Shown here: positions 1 through 10,356 of the stretch, piece by piece
Position numbering within the stretch: position 1 is the first letter of the stretch
How the letters are laid out: each line of letters begins with the position of its first letter
NCBI GenBank assembly: GCA_003508835.1
Contig: PUFA01000718.1
Span: forward strand, 1 to 64,000
Direction of reading: 5' to 3'
Length of the DNA stretch: 64,000 nt
From: Eonycteris spelaea
Taxonomy: Eukaryota > Chordata > Mammalia > Chiroptera > Pteropodidae
The notes under the pieces: generated by a model
What the model was told of the DNA's origin: nothing
Seen by the model: the letters and a program-made list of their open reading frames with translations, nothing else
Databases searched by the model: none
Program-made: the position numbers and the translations under genes

Positions 1-63
1 GGAGGGAGAGGCCTGGATTTCCTGCCAGATCTGGGGGCCAGGGCCCTGTTCTCCTCAAATCCA
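1..63. repeat. Partial leading copy (3' end of a unit)
   Basis: These bases match the last 63 bases of a unit: the GC-rich closing segment with the paired palindromes at 25-34 and 39-48, ending just before the AT-rich block. The window therefore opens inside the array. Confidence 0.95.
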
Positions 64-645
64 CCATATACATATATGTGTAAGTCTATATGGACATATA
101 TATGCACATATATGTATATGGAAGCGTTGGCAAAACGCTCTTTTTTGACGCCCGTTTCAAGCCCCAGGGGCGGATTTCTGAGAAATGGCTCACTTGCGGC
201 ACTTGCAGAGGCTACCCGTGGCCTGGGCTCAGGGAGGGCAGGTTCAGGCATCGGATGACCCTGGCTGCACATCTTGGGGGGACCTTGGCCGGCACACAGG
301 GCTCCTTGGGGTCCAGACTGCGTCCCAGGGCACTCTCTGTCCTCAGGGCGCAGTCACGTTCCGCCACACAGCCCGCTTTGGGCCTTCCTTGCTCCCAGCA
401 GGCATACAACCCTGTTGGCCAAAAGAAAAAAAAGTGGTCACTCAGGGCACACCTCACACAGCTGTGGATCTGAGTTCTGATTCTGTCCCTTGTGACCTTA
501 GTGTTCAGCTCTCTGAGGCTCAGTTTTCCACCGGAAAAGCTCAGCAAAGGACCAGCAGGCCGAGCTCAGGCCCAAGGCTGAGGGAGGGAGAGGCCTGGAT
601 TTCCTGCCAGATCTGGGGGCCAGGGCCCTGTTCTCCTCAAATCCA

Positions 646-703
646 CCATATACATATATGTGTAAGTCTATATGGACATATATATGCACATATATGTATA
701 TGG
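646..703. repeat. AT-rich perfect 17-bp inverted repeat with 24-base spacer (reference copy)
   Basis: The left arm CCATATACATATATGTG (646-662) is the exact reverse complement of the right arm CACATATATGTATATGG (687-703). Pairing does not extend beyond the arms. The right part of the block is a strict alternation of purine and pyrimidine over 27 bases (94-120 in unit 1) and the left part alternates over 18 (65-82). Such DNA can extrude cruciforms or unwind easily under supercoiling; that is known biophysics, and its occurrence here is inference. The block recurs in all 110 units and looks unchanged in nearly all copies up to about 26.9 kb. Confidence 0.93.
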
Positions 704-704
704 A

Positions 705-728
705 AGCGTTGGCAAAACGCTCTTTTTT
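705..728 (+). repeat. Short hairpin (6-bp stem) followed by T6, reference copy
   Basis: AGCGTT (705-710) and AACGCT (716-721) are reverse complements around the five-base loop GGCAA. One C and then six T (723-728) follow. The arrangement starts two bases after the large inverted repeat and is present in almost every copy. It looks like a transcription terminator. A T run of four or more ends RNA polymerase III transcription, but no promoter was found to go with it, so a terminator role is speculative. Confidence 0.6.
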
Positions 729-957
729 GACGCCCGTTTCAAGCCCCAGGGGCGGATTTCTGAGAAATGGCTCACTTGCGGCACTTGCAGAGGCTACCCG
801 TGGCCTGGGCTCAGGGAGGGCAGGTTCAGGCATCGGCCGACCCTGGCTGCACATCTTGGGGGGACCTTGGCCGGCACACAGGGCTCCTTGGGGTCCAGAC
901 TGCGTCCCAGGGCACTCTCTGTCCTCAGGGCGCAGTCACGTTCCGCCACACAGCCCG
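707..957. other. CpG-dense half of the repeat unit (reference copy)
   Basis: Fifteen of the 17 CpG dinucleotides of this unit lie in these 251 bases. The other two are in the MIR-like tail (CCACCGG) and just after it (GGCCGAG). The same CpGs are retained across almost all copies. In mammalian DNA methylated CpGs decay quickly, so this density suggests recent amplification and homogenisation or low germline methylation. No TATA box, known promoter motif or gene start is evident, so this is described as composition only. Confidence 0.75.
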
Positions 958-1006
958 CTTTGGGCCTTCCTTGCATCCTCCCAGCAGGCATACAACCCTG
1001 TTGGCC

Positions 1007-1017
1007 AAAAAAAAAAA
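1007..1017 (+). repeat. Internal poly(A) tract of the unit, length-variable (11 A in this copy)
   Basis: Each unit has an A tract between CCCTGTTGGCC and GTGGTCACTC. In intact copies the uninterrupted tract ranges from about 9 A (43567-43575) to 28 A (10931-10958 and 12114-12141). Many copies instead have four or five A, one G, then more A (for example 423-434, 34856-34860 region). The tract explains most unit-length variation. It may be a retroposon-type tail or a microsatellite that arose inside the unit. Lengths in the assembly may be affected by sequencing error. Confidence 0.9.
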
Positions 1018-1044
1018 GTGGTCACTCAGGGCACACCTCACACA

Positions 1045-1122
1045 GCTGTGGATCTGAGTTCTGATTCTGTCCCTTGTGACCTTAGTGTTCAGCTCTCTGA
1101 GGCTCAGTTTTCCACCGGAAAA
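1045..1122 (+). mobile_element. MIR-like SINE fragment embedded in the unit (reference copy)
   Basis: The segment carries, in order, a degenerate match to the MIR region around the B box (GAGTTCTGATTCTGTCC against MIR's GGTTCGAATCCCGGCTCTGCC), then GTGACCTTAG against GTGACCTTGG. After a gap of roughly nine bases relative to MIR come CTCTCTGAGGCTCAGTTTTC and then AAAA, against MIR's CTCTCTGAGCCTCAGTTTCC and TAAAA. The collinear order supports a tRNA-derived MIR SINE fossil that was inside the unit before amplification. Homology may extend 5' to the AGTGGT that follows the A tract, but that part is weak. The alignment was made by eye from memory of the family consensus. The same segment occurs in every copy (unit 1: 461-540). 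Confidence 0.65.
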
Positions 1123-1190
1123 GCTCAGCAAAGGACCAGCAGGCCGAGCTCAGGCCCAAGGCTGAGGGAGGGAGAGGCCTGGATTTCCTG

Positions 1191-1214
1191 CCAGATCTGG
1201 GGGCCAGGGCCCTG
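1191..1214. repeat. Two adjacent 10-bp palindromes (reference copy)
   Basis: CCAGATCTGG (1191-1200, containing the BglII site) and CAGGGCCCTG (1205-1214, containing the ApaI site) are both perfect palindromes separated by four bases (GGGC). The pair lies 31 bases before the next AT-rich inverted repeat and recurs throughout the array, with occasional one-base losses such as the shortened G run at 5870-5876. Confidence 0.85.
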
Positions 1215-3839
1215 TTCTCCTCAAATCCACCATATACATATATGTGTAAGTCTATATGGACATATATATGCACATATATGTATATGGAAGCGTTGGCAAA
1301 ACGCTCTTTTTTGACGCCCGTTTCAAGCCCCAGGGGCGGATTTCTGAGAAATGGCTCACTTGCGGCACTTGCAGAGGCTACCCGTGGCCTGGGCTCAGGG
1401 AGGGCAGGTTCAGGCATCGGCCGACCCTGGCTGCACATCTTGGGGGACCTTGGCCGGCACACAGGGCTCCTTGGGGTCCAGACTGCGTCCCAGGGCACTC
1501 TCTGTCCTCAGGGCGCAGTCACGTTCCGCCACACAGCCCGCTTTGGGCCTTCCTTGCATCCTCCCAGCAGGCATACAACCCTGTTGGCCAAAAGAAAAAA
1601 GTGGTCACTCAGGGCACACCTCACACAGCTGTGGATCTGAGTTCTGATTCTGTCCCTTGTGACCTTAGTGTTCAGCTCTCTGAGGCTCAGTTTTCCACCG
1701 GAAAAGCTCAGCAAAGGACCAGCAGGCCGAGCTCAGGCCCAAGGCTGAGGGAGGGAGAGGCCTGGATTTCCTGCCAGATCTGGGGGCCAGGGCCCTGTTC
1801 TCCTCAAATCCACCATATACATATATGTGTAAGTCTATATGGACATATATATGCACATATATGTATATGGAAGCGTTGGCAAAACGCTCTTTTTTGACGC
1901 CCGTTTCAAGCCCCAGGGGCGGATTTCTGAGAAATGGCTCACTTGCGGCACTTGCAGAGGCTACCCGTGGCCTGGGCTCAGGGAGGGCAGGTTCAGGCAT
2001 CGGCCGACCCTGGCTGCACATCTTGGGGGACCTTGGCCGGCACACAGGCTCCTTGGGGTCCAGACTGCGTCCCAGGGCACTCTCTGTCCTCAGGGCGCAG
2101 TCACGTTCCGCCACACAGCCCGCTTTGGGCCTTCCTTGCATCCTCCAGCAGGCATACAACCCTGTTGGCCAAAAAAAAAAAAGTGGTCACTCAGGGCACA
2201 CCTCACACAGCTGTGGATCTGAGTTCTGATTCTGTCCCTTGTGACCTTAGTGTTCAGCTCTCTGAGGCTCAGTTTTCCACCGGAAAAGCTCAGCAAAGGA
2301 CCAGCAGGCCGAGCTCAGGCCCAAGGCTGAGGGAGGGAGAGGCCTGGATTTCCTGCCAGATCTGGGGGCCAGGGCCCTGTTCTCCTCAAATCCACCATAT
2401 ACATATATGTGTAAGTCTATATGGACATATATATGCACATATATGTATATGGAAGCGTTGGCAAAACGCTCTTTTTTGACGCCCGTTTCAAGCCCCAGGG
2501 GCGGATTTCTGAGAAATGGCTCACTTGCGGCACTTGCAGAGGCTACCCGTGGCCTGGGCTCAGGGAGGGCAGGTTCAGGCATCGGATGACCCTGGCTGCA
2601 CATCTTGGGGGGACCTTGGCCGGCACACAGGGCTCCTTGGGGTCCAGACTGCGTCCCAGGGCACTCTCTGTCCTCAGGGCGCAGTCACGTTCCGCCACAC
2701 AGCCCGCTTTGGGCCTTCCTTGCATCCTCCCAGCAGGCATACAACCCTGTTGGCCAAAAGAAAAAAAGTGGTCACTCAGGGCACACCTCACACAGCTGTG
2801 GATCTGAGTTCTGATTCTGTCCCTTGTGACCTTAGTGTTCAGCTCTCTGAGGCTCAGTTTTCCACCGGAAAAGCTCAGCAAAGGACCAGCAGGCCGAGCT
2901 CAGGCCCAAGGCTGAGGGAGGGAGAGGCCTGGATTTCCTGCCAGATCTGGGGGCCAGGGCCCTGTTCTCCTCAAATCCACCATATACATATATGTGTAAG
3001 TCTATATGGACATATATATGCACATATATGTATATGGAAGCGTTGGCAAAACGCTCTTTTTTGACGCCCGTTTCAAGCCCCAGGGGCGGATTTCTGAGAA
3101 ATGGCTCACTTGCGGCACTTGCAGAGGCTACCCGTGGCCTGGGCTCAGGGAGGGCAGGTTCAGGCATCGGCCGACCCTGGCTGCACATCTTGGGGGGACC
3201 TTGGCCGGCACACAGGGCTCCTTGGGGTCCAGACTGCGTCCCAGGGCACTCTCTGTCCTCAGGGCGCAGTCACGTTCCGCCACACAGCCCGCTTTGGGCC
3301 TTCCTTGCATCCTCCAGCAGGCATACAACCCTGTTGGCCAAAAAAAAAAAGTGGTCACTCAGGGCACACCTCACACAGCTGTGGATCTGAGTTCTGATTC
3401 TGTCCCTTGTGACCTTAGTGTTCAGCTCTCTGAGGCTCAGTTTTCCACCGGCAAAAGCTCAGCAAAGGACCAGCAGGCCGAGCTCAGGCCCAAGGCTGAG
3501 GGAGGGAGAGGCCTGGATTTCCTGCCAGATCTGGGGGCCAGGGCCCTGTTCTCCTCAAATCCACCATATACATATATGTGTAAGTCTATATGGACATATA
3601 TATGCACATATATGTATATGGAAGCGTTGGCAAAACGCTCTTTTTTGACGCCCGTTTCAAGCCCCAGGGGCGGATTTCTGAGAAATGGCTCACTTGCGGC
3701 ACTTGCAGAGGCTACCCGTGGCCTGGGCAGGGAGGGCAGGTTCAGGCATCGGCCGACCCTGGCTGCACATCTTGGGGGACCTTGGCCGGCACACAGGGCT
3801 CCTTGGGGTCCAGACTGCGTCCCAGGGCACTCTCTGTCC

Positions 3840-3920
3840 TCAGGGCGCAGTCACCCGCCACAACAGCCCGCTTTGGGCCCCTTGCCATCCATCCCCAGAG
3901 AAGGCAATAAAAAAAAAAGT
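3840..3920. repeat. Divergent pre-A-tract segment, unit 7
   Basis: CACGTTCCGCCACACAGC is replaced by CACCCGCCACAACAGC. The normal GGGCCTTCCTTGCATCCTCC becomes GGGCCCCTTGCCATCCATCC, followed by a form of CAGAGAAGGCAATAAA that runs into the A tract. Sequence on both sides returns to consensus. The unit is short (557 bp spacing). Confidence 0.8.
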
Positions 3921-6730
3921 GGTCACTCAGGGCACACCTCACACAGCTGTGGATCTGAGTTCTGATTCTGTCCCTTGTGACCTTAGTGTTCAGCTCTCTG
4001 AGGCTCTTCCACGGAAAAGCCAGCAAAAGCAAGCAGGCCGAGCTCAGGCCCAAGGCTGAGGGAGGGAGAGGCCTGGATTTCCCAGATCTGGGGGCCAGGG
4101 CCCTGTTCTCCTCAAATCCACCATATACATATATGTGTAAGTCTATATGGACATATATATGCACATATATGTATATGGAAGCGTTGGCAAAACGCTCTTT
4201 TTTGACGCCCGTTTCAAGCCCCAGGGGCGGATTTCTGAGAAATGGCTCACTTGCGGCACTTGCAGAGGCTACCCGTGGCCTGGGCTCAGGGAGGGCAGGT
4301 TCAGGCATCGGCCGACCCTGGCTGCACATCTTGGGGGACCTTGGCCGGCACACAGGGCTCCTTGGGGTCCAGACTGCGTCCCAGGGCACTCTCTGTCCTC
4401 AGGGCGCAGTCACGTTCCGCCACACAGCCCGCTTTGGGCCTTCCTTGCATCCTCCAGCAGGCATACAACCCTGTTGGCCAAAAAAAAAAAAAAAAAAAAA
4501 AAGTGGTCACTCAGGGCACACCTCACACAGCTGTGGATCTGAGTTCTGATTCTGTCCCTTGTGACCTTAGTGTTCAGCTCTCTGAGGCTCAGTTTTCCAC
4601 CGGAAAAGCTCAGCAAAGGACCAGCAGGCCGAGCTCAGGCCCAAGGCTGAGGGAGGGAGAGGCCTGGATTTCCTGCCAGATCTGGGGGCCAGGGCCCTGT
4701 TCTCCTCAAATCCACCATATACATATATGTGTAAGTCTATATGGACATATATATGCACATATATGTATATGGAAGCGTTGGCAAAACGCTCTTTTTTGAC
4801 GCCCGTTTCAAGCCCCAGGGGCGGATTTCTGAGAAATGGCTCACTTGCGGCACTTGCAGAGGCTACCCGTGGCCTGGGCTCAGGGAGGGCAGGTTCAGGC
4901 ATCGGCCGACCCTGGCTGCACATCTTGGGGGGACCTTGGCCGGCACACAGGCTCCTTGGGGTCCAGACTGCGTCCCAGGGCACTCTCTGTCCTCAGGGCG
5001 CAGTCACGTTCCGCCACACAGCCCGCTTTGGGCCTTCCTTGCATCCTCCAGCAGGCATACAACCCTGTTGGCCAAAAAAAAAAAAAAAAAAAAAAAAAAA
5101 GTGGTCACTCAGGGCACACCTCACACAGCTGTGGATCTGAGTTCTGATTCTGTCCCTTGTGACCTTAGTGTTCAGCTCTCTGAGGCTCAGTTTTCCACCG
5201 GAAAAGCTCAGCAAAGGACCAGCAGGCCGAGCTCAGGCCCAAGGCTGAGGGAGGGAGAGGCCTGGATTTCCTGCCAGATCTGGGGGCCAGGGCCCTGTTC
5301 TCCTCAAATCCACCATATACATATATGTGTAAGTCTATATGGACATATATATGCACATATATGTATATGGAAGCGTTGGCAAAACGCTCTTTTTTGACGC
5401 CCGTTTCAAGCCCCAGGGGCGGATTTCTGAGAAATGGCTCACTTGCGGCACTTGCAGAGGCTACCCGTGGCCTGGGCTCAGGGAGGGCAGGTTCAGGCAT
5501 CGGCCGACCCTGGCTGCACATCTTGGGGGGACCTTGGCCGGCACACAGGGCTCCTTGGGGTCCAGACTGCGTCCCAGGGCACTCTCTGTCCTCAGGGCGC
5601 AGTCACGTTCCGCCACACAGCCCGCTTTGGGCCTTCCTTGCATCCTCCCAGCAGGCATACAACCCTGTTGGCCAAAAAAAAAAAGTGGTCACTCAGGGCA
5701 CACCTCACACAGCTGTGGATCTGAGTTCTGATTCTGTCCCTTGTGACCTTAGTGTTCAGCTCTCTGAGGCTCAGTTTTCCACCGGAAAAGCTCAGCAAAG
5801 GACCAGCAGGCCGAGCTCAGGCCCAAGGCTGAGGGAGGGAGAGGCCTGGATTTCCTGCCAGATCTGGGGGCCGGCCCTGTTCTCCTCAAATCCACCATAT
5901 ACATATATGTGTAAGTCTATATGGACATATATATGCACATATATGTATATGGAAGCGTTGGCAAAACGCTCTTTTTTGACGCCCGTTTCAAGCCCCAGGG
6001 GCGGATTTCTGAGAAATGGCTCACTTGCGGCACTTGCAGAGGCTACCCGTGGCCTGGGCTCAGGGAGGGCAGGTTCAGGCATCGGCCGACCCTGGCTGCA
6101 CATCTTGGGGGGACCTTGGCCGGCACACAGGGCTCCTTGGGGTCCAGACTGCGTCCCAGGGCACTCTCTGTCCTCAGGGCGCAGTCACGTTCCGCCACAC
6201 AGCCCGCTTTGGGCCTTCCTTGCATCCTCCAGCAGGCATACAACCCTGTTGGCCAAAAAAAAAAAAAAGTGGTCACTCAGGGCACACCTCACACAGCTGT
6301 GGATCTGAGTTCTGATTCTGTCCCTTGTGACCTTAGTGTTCAGCTCTCTGAGGCTCAGTTTTCCACCGGAAAAGCTCAGCAAAGGACCAGCAGGCCGAGC
6401 TCAGGCCCAAGGCTGAGGGAGGGAGAGGCCTGGATTTCCTGCCAGATCTGGGGGCCAGGGCCCTGTTCTCCTCAAATCCACCATATACATATATGTGTAA
6501 GTCTATATGGACATATATATGCACATATATGTATATGGAAGCGTTGGCAAAACGCTCTTTTTTGACGCCCGTTTCAAGCCCCAGGGGCGGATTTCTGAGA
6601 AATGGCTCACTTGCGGCACTTGCAGAGGCTACCCGTGGCCTGGGCGGAGGGCAGGTTCAGGCATCGGCCGACCCTGGCTGCACATCTTGGGGGGACCTTG
6701 GCCGGCACACAGGGCTCCTTGGGGTCCAGA

Positions 6731-6831
6731 CCGTCCCAGGGCACTCTCTGTCCTCAGGGCGCAGTCACGTCCAGCCCGCACAGCTTCCGCTTTGGGCCTT
6801 TGCCATCCAACCCAAAAAAAAAAAAAAAAAG
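6731..6831. repeat. Divergent pre-A-tract segment, unit 12
   Basis: The usual CAGACTGCGTCCC reads CAGACCGTCCC, the CACGTTCCGCC stretch is rearranged (CACGTCCAGCCCGCACAG), and TTTGCCATCCAACCC leads directly to the A tract with no TACAACCCTGTTGGCC. A nearby loss (GGGCGGAGGGCAGG at 6642-6655) is also present. Confidence 0.8.
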
Positions 6832-9800
6832 TGGTCACTCAGGGCAACCTCACACAGCTGTGGATCTGAGTTCTGATGTCCCTTGTGACCTTAGTGTTCA
6901 GCTCTCTGAGGCTCAGTTTTCCACCGGAAAAGCTCAGCAAAGGACCAGCAGGCCGAGCTCAGGCCCAAGGCTGAGGGAGGGAGAGGCCTGGATTTCCTGC
7001 CAGATCTGGGGGCCAGGGCCCTGTTCTCCTCAAATCCACCATATACATATATGTGTAAGTCTATATGGACATATATATGCACATATATGTATATGGAAGC
7101 GTTGGCAAAACGCTCTTTTTTGACGCCCGTTTCAAGCCCCAGGGGCGGATTTCTGAGAAATGGCTCACTTGCGGCACTTGCAGAGGCTACCCGTGGCCTG
7201 GGCTCAGGGAGGGCAGGTTCAGGCATCGGCCGACCCTGGCTGCACATCTTGGGGGGACCTTGGCCGGCACACAGGGCTCCTTGGGGTCCAGACTGCGTCC
7301 CAGGGCACTCTCTGTCCTCAGGGCGCAGTCACGTTCCGCCACACAGCCCGCTTTGGGCCTTCCTTGCATCCTCCAGCAGGCATACAACCCTGTTGGCCAA
7401 AAAAAAAAAAAAAAAAAAAAAAAAGTGGTCACTCAGGGCACACCTCACACAGCTGTGGATCTGAGTTCTGATTCTGTCCCTTGTGACCTTAGTGTTCAGC
7501 TCTCTGAGGCTCAGTTTTCCACCGGAAAAGCTCAGCAAAGGACCAGCAGGCCGAGCTCAGGCCCAAGGCTGAGGGAGGGAGAGGCCTGGATTTCCTGCCA
7601 GATCTGGGGGCCAGGGCCCTGTTCTCCTCAAATCCACCATATACATATATGTGTAAGTCTATATGGACATATATATGCACATATATGTATATGGAAGCGT
7701 TGGCAAAACGCTCTTTTTTGACGCCCGTTTCAAGCCCCAGGGGCGGATTTCTGAGAAATGGCTCACTTGCGGCACTTGCAGAGGCTACCCGTGGCCTGGG
7801 CTCAGGGAGGGCAGGTTCAGGCATCGGCCGACCCTGGCTGCACATCTTGGGGGGACCTTGGCCGGCACACAGGGCTCCTTGGGGTCCAGACTGCGTCCCA
7901 GGGCACTCTCTGTCCTCAGGGCGCAGTCACGTTCCGCCACACAGCCCGCTTTGGGCCTTCCTTGCATCCTCGCAGCAGGCATACAACCCTGTTGGCCAAA
8001 AAAAAAAAAAAAAAAAAAAAAAAAGTGGTCACTCAGGGCACACCTCACACAGCTGTGGATCTGAGTTCTGATTCTGTCCCTTGTGACCTTAGTGTTCAGC
8101 TCTCTGAGGCTCAGTTTTCCACCGGAAAAGCTCAGCAAAGGACCAGCAGGCCGAGCTCAGGCCCAAGGCTGAGGGAGGGAGAGGCCTGGATTTCCTGCCA
8201 GATCTGGGGGCCAGGGCCCTGTTCTCCTCAAATCCACCATATACATATATGTGTAAGTCTATATGGACATATATATGCACATATATGTATATGGAAGCGT
8301 TGGCAAAACGCTCTTTTTTGACGCCCGTTTCAAGCCCCAGGGGCGGATTTCTGAGAAATGGCTCACTTGCGGCACTTGCAGAGGCTACCCGTGGCCTGGG
8401 CTCAGGGAGGGCAGGTTCAGGCATCGGCCGACCCTGGCTGCACATCTTGGGGGGACCTTGGCCGGCACACAGGGCTCCTTGGGGTCCAGACTGCGTCCCA
8501 GGGCACTCTCTGTCCTCAGGGCGCAGTCACGTTCCGCCACACAGCCCGCTTTGGGCCTTCCTTGCATCCTCCAGCAGGCATACAACCCTGTTGGCCAAAA
8601 AAAAAAAAAAAAAAAAAAAAAGTGGTCACTCAGGGCACACCTCACACAGCTGTGGATCTGAGTTCTGATTCTGTCCCTTGTGACCTTAGTGTTCAGCTCT
8701 CTGAGGCTCAGTTTTCCACCGGAAAAGCTCAGCAAAGGACCAGCAGGCCGAGCTCAGGCCCAAGGCTGAGGGAGGGAGAGGCCTGGATTTCCTGCCAGAT
8801 CTGGGGGCCAGGGCCCTGTTCTCCTCAAATCCACCATATACATATATGTGTAAGTCTATATGGACATATATATGCACATATATGTATATGGAAGCGTTGG
8901 CAAAACGCTCTTTTTTGACGCCCGTTTCAAGCCCCAGGGGCGGATTTCTGAGAAATGGCTCACTTGCGGCACTTGCAGAGGCTACCCGTGGCCTGGGCTC
9001 AGGGAGGGCAGGTTCAGGCATCGGATGACCCTGGCTGCACATCTTGGGGGGACCTTGGCCGGCACACAGGGCTCCTTGGGGTCCAGACTGCGTCCCAGGG
9101 CACTCTCTGTCCTCAGGGCGCAGTCACGTTCCGCCACACAGCCCGCTTTGGGCCTTCCTTGCATCCTCCAGCAGGCATACAACCCTGTTGGCCAAAAAAA
9201 AAAAAAGTGGTCACTCAGGGCACACCTCACACAGCTGTGGATCTGAGTTCTGATTCTGTCCCTTGTGACCTTAGTGTTCAGCTCTCTGAGGCTCAGTTTT
9301 CCACCGGAAAAGCTCAGCAAAGGACCAGCAGGCCGAGCTCAGGCCCAAGGCTGAGGGAGGGAGAGGCCTGGATTTCCTGCCAGATCTGGGGGCCAGGGCC
9401 CTGTTCTCCTCAAATCCACCATATACATATATGTGTAAGTCTATATGGACATATATATGCACATATATGTATATGGAAGCGTTGGCAAAACGCTCTTTTT
9501 TGACGCCCGTTTCAAGCCCCAGGGGCGGATTTCTGAGAAATGGCTCACTTGCGGCACTTGCAGAGGCTACCCGTGGCCTGGGCTCAGGGAGGGCAGGTTC
9601 AGGCATCGGATGACCCTGGCTGCACATCTTGGGGGGACCTTGGCCGGCACACAGGGCTCCTTGGGGTCCAGACTGCGTCCCAGGGCACTCTCTGTCCTCA
9701 GGGCGCAGTCACGTTCCGCCACACAGCCCGCTTTGGGCCTTCCTTGCATCCTCCAGCAGGCATACAACCCTGTTGGCCAAAAAAAAAAAAAGTGGTCACT

Positions 9801-10250
9801 CAGGGCACACCTCACACAGCTGTGGATCTGAGTTCTGATTCTGTCCCTTGTGACCTTAGTGTTCAGCTCTCTGAGGCTCAGTTTTCCACCGGAAAAGCTC
9901 AGCAAAGGACCAGCAGGCCGAGCTCAGGCCCAAGGCTGAGGGAGGGAGAGGCCTGGATTTCCTGCCAGATCTGGGGGCCAGGGCCCTGTTCTCCTCAAAT
10001 CCACCATATACATATATGTGTAAGTCTATATGGACATATATATGCACATATATGTATATGGAAGCGTTGGCAAAACGCTCTTTTTTGACGCCCGTTTCAA
10101 GCCCCAGGGGCGGATTTCTGAGAAATGGCTCACTTGCGGCACTTGCAGAGGCTACCCGTGGCCTGGGCTCAGGGAGGGCAGGTTCAGGCATCGGCCGACC
10201 CTGGCTGCACATCTTGGGGGACCTTGGCCGGCACACAGGGCTCCTTGGGG

Positions 10251-10356
10251 TCCAGACCCCCAGGGCACTCTCTGTCCTCAGGGCGCAGTCACGTTCCGCC
10301 ACACGCCCGCTTTTGCACCCATCCTGCAGCAAACACCCTTGGAAAAAAAAAAAAAA
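10251..10356. repeat. Divergent pre-A-tract segment, unit 18
   Basis: CAGACTGCGTCCCAGG is shortened to CAGACCCCCAGG. The segment before the A tract reads CTTTTGCACCCATCCTGCAG, then CAAACACCCTTGG, then the A run. Confidence 0.8.

Larger units (their letters stand above)
646..1229 (+). repeat. Representative consensus-like repeat unit (unit 2)
   Basis: I use this 584-bp copy as the reference because it carries the commonest state at most variable sites: the six-G run after CATCTT, GGGCTCC after CACACA, the CGGCCG form (an EagI site) and a short pure A tract. In order it holds the AT-rich inverted repeat (646-703), a small hairpin plus T6 (705-728), a CpG-dense stretch (707-957), the segment most prone to divergence (about 955-1006), the A tract (1007-1017), the MIR-like segment (1045-1122) and a GC-rich tail with two palindromes (1191-1214). 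Single BglII, ApaI, SacI, PvuII and MscI sites are visible in it, so digestion with any of these should give a ladder of about 580 bp. The plus strand is taken from the orientation of the MIR-like part and the A tract; the array has no other polarity. Confidence 0.9.

Noticed and set aside
64..121. TATA-like strings in the AT block as promoters
   Set aside because: The block is a simple alternating AT/GT palindrome. No downstream open frame, initiator or other promoter element supports transcription start here.
123..146. Hairpin plus T run as a bacterial rho-independent terminator
   Set aside because: The context is eukaryotic satellite DNA with a SINE-like segment, with no bacterial genes; the stem is only six base pairs.
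147..166. CENP-B box in the segment GACGCCCGTTTCAAGCC
   Set aside because: The segment has CCCG followed by a T at the right spacing on the minus-strand reading, but the required CGAA is absent, so the essential bases do not fit.
1045..1122. A functional tRNA gene or active SINE
   Set aside because: The B-box-like region is degenerate, no full A box or tRNA fold is visible, and the segment lacks a 3' tail; it reads as a fossil fragment only.
3906..3911. AATAAA before the A tract in unit 7 (also 47566-47571 in unit 82) as a polyadenylation signal
   Set aside because: It occurs only in two divergent copies and arises from the A-rich junction; no gene or transcript structure is linked to it.
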